NCBI GenBank assembly: GCA_027922465.2 | Contig: BQMF02000048.1 | Location: 1,116,001-1,180,000, forward strand | Length of the DNA stretch: 64,000 nucleotides | Direction: 5' to 3' | From: Turritopsis dohrnii | Lineage: Eukaryota; Cnidaria; Hydrozoa; Anthoathecata; Oceaniidae | Part shown: positions 35,601 to 44,600 of the stretch, in pieces | How the letters are laid out: every line of letters starts with the position of its first letter | Position numbering within the stretch: position 1 is the first letter of the stretch | The notes under the pieces: model-generated | Databases searched by the model: none | What the model was told of the DNA's origin: nothing | Seen by the model: the letters and a program-made list of their open reading frames with translations, nothing else | Translations under genes and position numbers: made by a program

Positions 35601-38600
35601 TTTGCTCGTTGGCTGGTCTTTCGTCAATATCTATTTACACTAGAACCGCAAGGAAGGCTCAGATTAAACGGTTGCTTCAAAAATCAAATATTTTTGGCAG
35701 AGATAAAGAAAAGTTGAATCTACTCGAAAGGTTAAAATCTAGTATTAAAGATGTGTTTCACCTGAATATTGTGAGTATAATTCTAATCGTATTAATGAAT
35801 TTGGTCAGACTGTTTGCTGAACACGTGAACAGTGAAGATTTCCCTTACACAGAGATCGTTGGTGGGTTGGTTTGGGTTTATTTAATTATAAACCCTTTAT
35901 TACATGCGTGCACAATGTCAGAGCTCAAACTAAAATACAAAAACATGTTCGTTCGTTTTATATCGTATCGAAAGAAGCCATCACAAAAAAAATCATGTGG
36001 AAATGTCAAGATTGGGATATGTGGTTAATAAAGTGTAAAGAATTCAATAATATTTGCGCTTTTGCAAATATTGAACGTTTCCGCAGCACTTTCTTACCTA
36101 TCTGGACACATCACCAAATAGGGTTGAGGATGGTGAAGAATTGTTTTGTGTATGTAATGGAATTATAATTTTTTGTGGAATTAGGGTGTGTATTAGCCAC
36201 TTATATATGCAAGACTTACATTTTGATTTCAAAAATGGCATGTTATGATTGCAGGGGAGGCAAGCACTTAAGATACTGTGATTCTTCAAGTCAAGTTCTG
36301 TTACACTGCGAATGTCCTAAGAAATACTGTGAACTTTGAATTTCCCTACTAAGATATCACGGTTTCAACGGAATATTCTCGCCTGGTCAAACTTTTGTTA
36401 TTTTTCATTTGATTCTTATCTGGCTAAAAAGGAAACCAAAGTTTCAAGAAAATATATCCCAGTTCTAGGTACAGCCGAAACTGATAAAAATCGCGAGACG
36501 CCATTTTAATTTTTGTGCTCATAAAAGCCTGTAAAATACATAAATTGAAGGAATATCGAGCAGTTTTCCTCCAAGGACGATATTCTCAATAAAAATGCAC
36601 CCACTTTTTGCATTCACTAACTTTGTCAATCATTTATGGGCGAAAGTCGCGACTTTTTGTGACTTTAAAGGAATGGTCCAGTGAAAATCTCGTTTTTCAA
36701 AAATGCCATAAAATGATTCAGTACATTTAGATTAGCAGGAAAAAAAATTGATTTTATCGATTTTGGACCCTTATTTCCCTTAGAATTTTCCATCAAAGTT
36801 CTTATTAATTGCGGACCTTATGGACATCTTTAATTTGTGACGTCATTGGCAACACATTAGCATCTTATATATATCAGTAAACATGATGTATTGAAAATGT
36901 CTGCATTTAATGACGAGGAAAGTGTTTTATCGTCTCAAAATGAAGACGAACCATCAGATGAAAACGAAGAACTTTGCAACGGTAATATAGATGAGTTCTT
37001 CGAAGTTTTTAACGGCTTGTACTATTTTGAAGAATCTGTTATAGGTTTTGAAAAATTCGAAAGTACATTTTTTATTTAAATTTTTCTTTGAGATATTTAG
37101 TTTTGTTATGATTCGTTTTCCATTTATTTTGTTTTACTTTCACTTTAGTTTACTTATTATTACTTTATCATATTTCTTGTGACACGTAAGAAAAATCTCG
37201 TCGAGCATTAACTTCACCTCTTTGTTATTATTCACTTATTTTCTTCCATTACTACTCATTATTCATGTAAGGGCGTCAGGTGCTTTTGACACTTTACCTA
37301 AAGTGTAAATGACACACTCGCGTGTTTTTTTTCTTTTGGTAGGTTTTTCCTTTTAAGGTTCGCTAACCAAGCTTTTCTCAATATTGTTAGGAAATTTGTA
37401 AAATGAAACATCACCCTTGCGCCTTTACATCGGGGCTTGTTATACTTTTGCAGACGTGGACTGTCGTGACTGCAGCACAGTATAAACCTTATAAGTAAAC
37501 GCTTACGTCATGTTTACGCCAAATTTCATTTCCATAAGATGTTCAGGATAAAATGAGAGCTTACTCTGACAAAATGGAGAACTTTAATTTAAACCACAGA
37601 TGTACGACACAACAACTACGATGTGCTGTCGAACTAAGTTTTAAGGTGAATTTTCCAATACAATTGTTGATAATTGATGCGAAGTGATGACGAAATCCAT
37701 AACAGGTTTCATATGTCTAAATTGGTAACTCTAATAGGTTGTGTCTTCAATCATCACGTGATTACACGTTTTTTTATATAAGAAACATTTATATACCGTA
37801 AATTTAAATGCTACCTTACGTCGGGGAGAATTTCGTCATTTTGCAAAATTTTACTAATACTTTCTTATAAATTTCACCTTTTCAAAATTTCGTCAGGAAA
37901 CATTTTCGTAACGAAGCAAAAATTTCGTCACTTTTTCCCAAGTCATGGGAAATAGAATGGTGTGTCTATCTCAAGAATCTCAAAAAGCTGATCAAAAGAT
38001 GGAATTGTTTACTTAATTGACATACATACCTGATGATGTTCTTATAGAACGAAAAGCTTTACACCATTCTGATCTACCAATCTCACTTGATAGTTTAAGC
38101 TTGCAACTACGGAAGTATTCGTAAGTTTGTAAAATATAAATAGAATTTTAAAATGTGTTTTTTTTTTTAAGTTGTGATTGGGAAAAAATGTGATTCTGTT
38201 TTTTTAATTAATCTTTTTGACTGGAATATGGTTATATCAAGCATGATACCTTTCCAAAAAGGTATCATGCTTGATACTTTTCCAATTTCCATTTATTTTA
38301 AATTTTAGAATGAGTCATGGAAAAAAAATTATCCTTGTTGTAAAAACGTAGCTCCATTAACCAAACCATTTACAAAGAGCTCGGAGATTGAGGTTTGGCT
38401 TACTGAGAAGCTGAAGGCTAGATCTAAAAACGCATTTTTTGTATCTTATAATTTTGAACAGAACAGGAGTTATACTCTAGTAATCGTAAAAAATGAAAAC
38501 AAAAACAAGGTTTTGAGAAACTGAAAATAACTCTGAAAATAATTTATTTCAGTAAAAACAAACAAAAGCGTTTTTCACTCTATGTCATGTAATTATAAAA

Positions 38601-41600
38601 GTGTAAAACACATAAATCAAACTTGACTCGTTTTGGAAATGGAGCTACGTTTTTGCAACAAGGTTCATTTTCTTTGACTCACTCTAAAATTTAAAATTTT
38701 TAGTTTACCTCAAAATTTTTAACATGGGCTTTTAGAGATGTAAATAAGCTTTTCAGAAATGTATCATACTTGATATAAACATATTTCTGTCAAAAGGATT
38801 GATTAAAAAATAAAACACGTTTTTTCCCCCTTACTCACACGTTAAAAGATTCGTACGTCATCCTCATCGTTTCTCTGTATGTTCTAATATCTTCGACTAG
38901 TCATTTTTATCCATTCTCTTGTTTCACAGAAGTTTTTCACTCGTTTTTCTTTACCTCAAAAACAAAATTTTTAGCATAAGCTTTTTGATATTCAGTGGCT
39001 GTTAGTTTCTAAAAAATCACTTTATGTGAAGTAATTTTCGATATTACAAAGAAGAAGATGACGTGTATTTCGTCTTTTCGTCTTGCCATTAGTCTGAGAC
39101 AATTTGAATACTTGTTGAGCAGCAATGGACTACCCAGTCTTTTCCTTAGTATCAAGCAGCACAACGTAATGGCGAAGCGTGGAAAGACAGTTTACGATAC
39201 CGAAACCCAGATCTCGATAAGATGCGTGGCTTACAAAGAGTTACTTTATCTTCAAACTGCATCGGTGATACCGGTGCACGAATTATAGCAGATGCTCTGA
39301 AGGATGACCTGTGGTTAAAAGGTTAGTGAAGTTTATTGGTCATCTTTTCAAATACCATACATTAGTAATACGTTGATGTCCATCTCCCTTTTAGCGATTG
39401 ATCTCCAGGACTGTGGAATTTCAACAGATGGTGCAACCATATTGAAAGAAGCAGTAACGTATAACAAGAGCCTAGTCGTTCTTGATTTGAGGCGAAATTC
39501 AGGGATTGGTATGTGTTAACCATTTTGTTTTAGAAGGCTGAAGCTAATCCCTTGTCATTTCTTGTTAGAGGAAAGTATTTTTTTCTTTATGAACAATTTG
39601 TCATTTGCTGTTCTCATTGAGTTTTTTGGGCCAAACTAATTAATTTCTTCAGTTAGTATGAAACAATCGAAACTAAAAATAAAGGACGAAGTTGTTTCAA
39701 AAGATCTAAAAGTGTTGTGATTCTTTCTCTTTTCGTATTTCTATGTTCTCATTGAGTTTTTTGCGCAAACCTAATTTATTTCTTCGGAAAGGCTATCAAA
39801 ATTCTGGATGATTCGATTTAAATTTGGTTACTTGCAAAACCTGTACAGTCATAAATAGATTTTTTCAACTGATTTGGGGGAATAATAACTACAGTGGTCA
39901 CATTCGGATTGAGCATGTTGGAGTTGTGTGTTAGCAACTTCGTTCCGATTCCTCTTCGTTTAACCATGGAGGTATAAAACAGAAGGAGAACGAACTCTTA
40001 TTTTTCTATTATTCAGATAATGACTATTCTATTCATTGCGGTATCACTTTGATGTCATCCGTGATGCGCTTTCGGCTGGTTGTCGGTGAAACGAATACTT
40101 TTTTAAAAATTAACGACAATTTAAAAACCAAATATCATCCATTATAACAACGGATCAACTTGCTGCATAGTGACAAGCAGATTATTAAACCTACAGCTTC
40201 CTTGAGAAACAAATGAAAATCTATGTTTTTATACAGAGTTGAAGATATCGCGTAATTCATGTATAAGTTCCAATCTACATATCTTCTGACTTAAATGCGC
40301 CTCGATAGTGCCGCGGTACGTGCAAAAACTTAGGATTATTCTCTCTTCAAAAACTGAAGCTCAGCGAAACTGCTTGAGGGGATCACGAGATATATAGACC
40401 TAAAGTTGCAATGTTTTCGTTGCATATTTGTGACGCTTTTGCATAATTCTCCCAATTCCTACAGATTATGCATGCTAAGAACTTTACCCTAACGATCTTT
40501 AATCACATTGGAGAATTGATATGAACGAAATTTTCACGCAAGAACGCCAAAATTATAAAAATTATGCAAGATGATAGCAATTATATGTTATTACACACTG
40601 AGGACTTAAACAATGCAGCGCATCACGGATAGTACAATAGCAGATTTTGAGTTCGTTCTCCTTCTGTTTTATACCTCCATGTACAGAAGCCCATTAGTGC
40701 CATATTTTCCGTTTGAGTTTTCAATTCTAGAGAACGTAGTTTTTCTCACTTTTCACTTCACTTACTCTTCGTAAGTCTAGAGAACACCCTTATTCTCACT
40801 TTTCACTTTACTTACTTACAGTAAGTCTAGAGAACGCAGTTATTCCCACTTTTCACTTTACTTACGGTAAGTCTAGAGAACGCAGTTATTCTCACTTTTC
40901 ACTTTACTTACGGTAAGTCTAGAGAACGCAGTTATTCCCACTTTTCACTTTACTTACGGTAAGTCTAGAGAACGCAGTTATTCCCACTTTTCACTTTACT
41001 TACGGTAAGTCTTGAGAACGCAGTTATTCCCACTTTTCACTTTACTTACGGTAAGTCTAGAGAACGCACTTATTCTCACTTTTCACTTTAGTTACGCAGT
41101 TTTTCTAATCTCCGGTGCATTGTAGTAGGGTACAATGACCCCTTAGAATATTTTCACACCCCGTGGTTTACGCTAATGATCTAACCCTAACCCTAACAAT
41201 AACAAAGAAAACCGAACTCCAGGGAAAAAAACAATATAGGTTGACTATAAACCGCATATGGTACATCGAAATTTATAAAATCATTGTCATCATTTTGATC
41301 CTTCGTCCATCACAATGAAGAGTTCATCTACGATATGTTGCTTAAATCAAAACTTGGACTGAGGAAAGTCGTTTAAGTTTTTTAAAGATTTGCCTAGGGT
41401 GTTGTTTATAAACAAGTCGCTTTACCAAATTTCCCGAATTTCCCAGGGGAAATTGTCCTGGCATCATCTGAATCACTGTAATTAGAAAACCCTCTATAAC
41501 TCTAACAAATTTTAATAGTAATTCTATTATGACCTATTCCTGACCCTACCCTAACGATAATGAAGAAAATCTAACAGGTCATAAGCGTAAACCACTTTAT

Positions 41601-44600
41601 TGCGTAAGTAAAGTGAAAAGTGAGAATAAGTGCGTTCTCTAGACTTACCGTAAGTAAAGTGAAAAGTGAGAATAAGTGCGTTCTCAAGACTTACCGTAAG
41701 TAAAGTGAAAAGTGGGAATAACTGCATTCTCTAGACTTACCGTAAGTAAAGTGAAAAGTGGGAATAACTGCGTTCTCAAGACTTACCGTAAGTAAAGTGA
41801 AAAGTGGGAATAACTGCATTCTCTAGACTTACCGTAAGTAAAGTGAAAAGTGGGAATAACTGCGTTCTCAAGACTTACCGTAAGTAAAGTGAAAAGTGAG
41901 AATAACTGCGTTCTCTAGACTTACCGTAAGTAAGTAAAGTGAAAAGTGAGAATAAGGGTGTTCTCTAGACTTACGAAGAGTAAGTGAAGTGAAAAGTGAG
42001 AAAAACTATGTTCTCTAGAATTGAAAACTCAAACGGAAAATATGGCACTAATGGGCTTCCGTATCCATGGTTTAACTGTTCTTATAAGTTTTCATTATTT
42101 TATTTAGAATACGAGTTACTTCGCTCAATTATCCAGCAAGTGATGATCAATGCTGGTGGTGAACATCCAGAGGTGAGTCGGGACAGCGAGATATACAAAT
42201 AAACAAGTAAAGATATTCAGAAATTGTGAAAAAGACATCACACGAAAATTGTTCCGCTCTTTCAGAAAGGATAAAAATAGATGGCAGACTGTTAATTCTC
42301 ACGAATTGCACAATAGTTTGTTCTAGTAACAGTCATTGTTATTGAGTCATTGAGATCGCCAGATATGTATTTTTATTACCGTAGCAGCTAACCGTTTGAG
42401 TAATCCTTCTTCTCCTCCTACAGTTTAGCCTACGCTTAACCGTCAGCGAAATTCCCTTTCGAAACTGTGTAAATTGCAATTGAACAACGGAGGCTAATAA
42501 TTTTTTAAAAAGAAAAGACATCCATTTGCTATAAAAGTATTTTTGGTGTTTTACCACTTATTCCAGAAAAACAAAGTCCAATTGAATACAAACAGGAGAA
42601 CTTCTTATCGAAGAAGAACTTCCATTGGAAGCGTCACGTGAAATTAAAATTTTATTGTTGCTTCGAATCTCTCATAATTTCTTTTGTTATCAGTTAGACC
42701 TAAAAGTTAACGAATGGTGAAATTTCAAATGAATATGTTTAGATATAGATTAGATATATTTGCGAGTGCCATCATCATAATGGCTGTTGTTTGATATTAT
42801 TGTTAAAAACTCATTTATCTAGGACAACTTCGTCAGAAAATAAGAATCTGCTATCGATAAAAGACCTGATGAAATACAATCTAAATTATGTTCCAATCAG
42901 TGGTTATGAGTATATCGGTTATGTTCCGGCTCTCCTTTCTTTTCAGTTTCCCTGGTATTCGGCGAAGACAGTAGCACCGGAGAAACCGAAAACTCACAGT
43001 AAGAAGATGCCACGATTCAATGTTTGCCGGAAGAATAAGGTGTCAGGAAGTCGGAGAAGGTGTGAGACTTATTAACCGTTGAAACGTCTTTTTATGTTCA
43101 TACCCTACCTTAAATATGGAGATTTCTTTTTACCTTATCGGGGAAAAAAAAGTCGGGGGTAAGTGACTAATTTTTTGGGCTAGTGACTAAAATTTTCCCC
43201 GACCAAATTTTCCCCCGACTTTTCAACACCCGTCCAAAAATTTCACCCGATTTTTCATTTCCCCGTCCAAAAATTTTCCCCGGTTTTTTTACTCCCGCCC
43301 AAAACATTTCCCCGATTTTTTAGTCCCCGACCGAAACTTTTCCCCGATTTTTGATAATCTCAAGTAGAGTCTATCTATCGATTTTCGACTGGAATTATGA
43401 CGGTCAAGCAAAGGAAGGGGAATCGAATGAAGTTGAATCAGTCAATGAGGACGATACAGATTTTTCTGTTACGATTAAGGGAAACAAAATTGATGTCAGT
43501 GAAAATAAAATGGATGTCAGTGAAGATATAATTGATGTTTGTGAAAGCAATATGGATGCCAGTGATGAAAATAATGACGATCAAACCTCAAAAACTGTTA
43601 TTGTATTAGATTGAACTCTTAATTAGTTATTTTGTAATATAATTTTTAGTTCAAATTGAAGGTGTCGACAAAAATTTTGTTCCATTTTCTACTTGTATTG
43701 CAAATTTTGGTCAGGGAAAAGTGACTTATTTAGAAATTTTAGTCGGGGAAAAGCGACTAATTTCGAAATTTTGGTCGGGGAAAAGTGACTAAAATTTCTC
43801 GAGGTGACTAAATTTTTCCCCGACCAAAATTTTCCCCGACTAAAATAAATCCCGACTTTTTTTTCCCCGATAAGGTATGTCTTTTAAATGAGTTTGCTTT
43901 TTGTGTTAGAGATTCTGTAGACTGTATCGAACCGACTGAACATTATCCATGGCGGACAGCTCAAAGAACGAAACGGAACCGATACCGGGCAAAAAACCCT
44001 TTGAATTACACTTTATCGGAACCATACACAGCCATGAAAGCTTTTCGGCATACTCAAAAGTCCGAATCGGATAAAATTCATTCGAATGTATTTCCTGCCA
44101 AACATTCATTCTATGAGAAACCCAATGCTCGTGCTGCGACCGCCTCCCAGCATATGTCGGTCCATCCGTTGATAAAGAGCGGCGATTATTTTGACGACAA
44201 GGGAGATGACGAACAGAACAACGACACGATAAGAACGACCAAAGAGGACGACATGTCGGTACTGGTGAATAGGTTACACAACGACGTGTTATGGTACAAA
44301 GAAAAATATGAAAAAGAGAAATTTCTTCGACTCATGTCAGATGACAAATCAAAACAACTACGGAAAGAAAACGAGGAACTGAAAGAGAGGCTGGAATTCT
44401 TGAGTAGTAAGGTATACGTGCGTTATCATACACACTTTGTGCAACATGAAGAGATTATACTTCCTTATTGAAAAGGTTGAACAAACTAATCAATCAAGAG
44501 AAAAGCCTTCAAAACGGTGTTCTTGGCAACGATTGTTATTTTGGGTTTTTTATTTTTTTTTTATTTTTGGTTGCAGGAGAAAAACGCAATACCTTTGAAG

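Larger units (their letters stand above)
31698..36028 (+). pseudogene. Second class A GPCR, disrupted by a piggyBac insertion and a frameshift
   Basis: The 5' part (31,698-31,955) encodes TM1, TM2 (FIGNISVCDSLLSAL) and, after a one-base frame change near 31,875, TM3 with SVDRLIAIWYCL. The 3' part (35,435-36,028) resumes with RYHSIVTD and encodes TM4-TM7, with INPLLHACTMSELKLKY at the end of TM7 and a Ser/Lys-rich tail to the stop at 36,026-36,028. If the inserted element and one TTAA copy are ignored, the receptor frame runs through the junction without loss. The frameshift is therefore a separate lesion or a sequencing error. It is intronless, lies within CEP78 intron 5 on the same strand, and its DRL replaces the DRY of the 12,855 receptor. 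The family is not further assignable. Confidence 0.88.
36029..39149. other. Remainder of CEP78 intron 5
   Basis: Contains the short acidic frame at 36,891, a TACCTTA-family element at 37,815 and a foldback element at 38,150-38,830. Nothing else is recognised. Confidence 0.5.

Noticed and set aside
40741..42000. CRISPR-like array (regular 46-bp units)
   Set aside because: Units are contiguous without unique spacers, lie in a eukaryotic intron, and form two inverted blocks. It is a satellite-bearing transposon.
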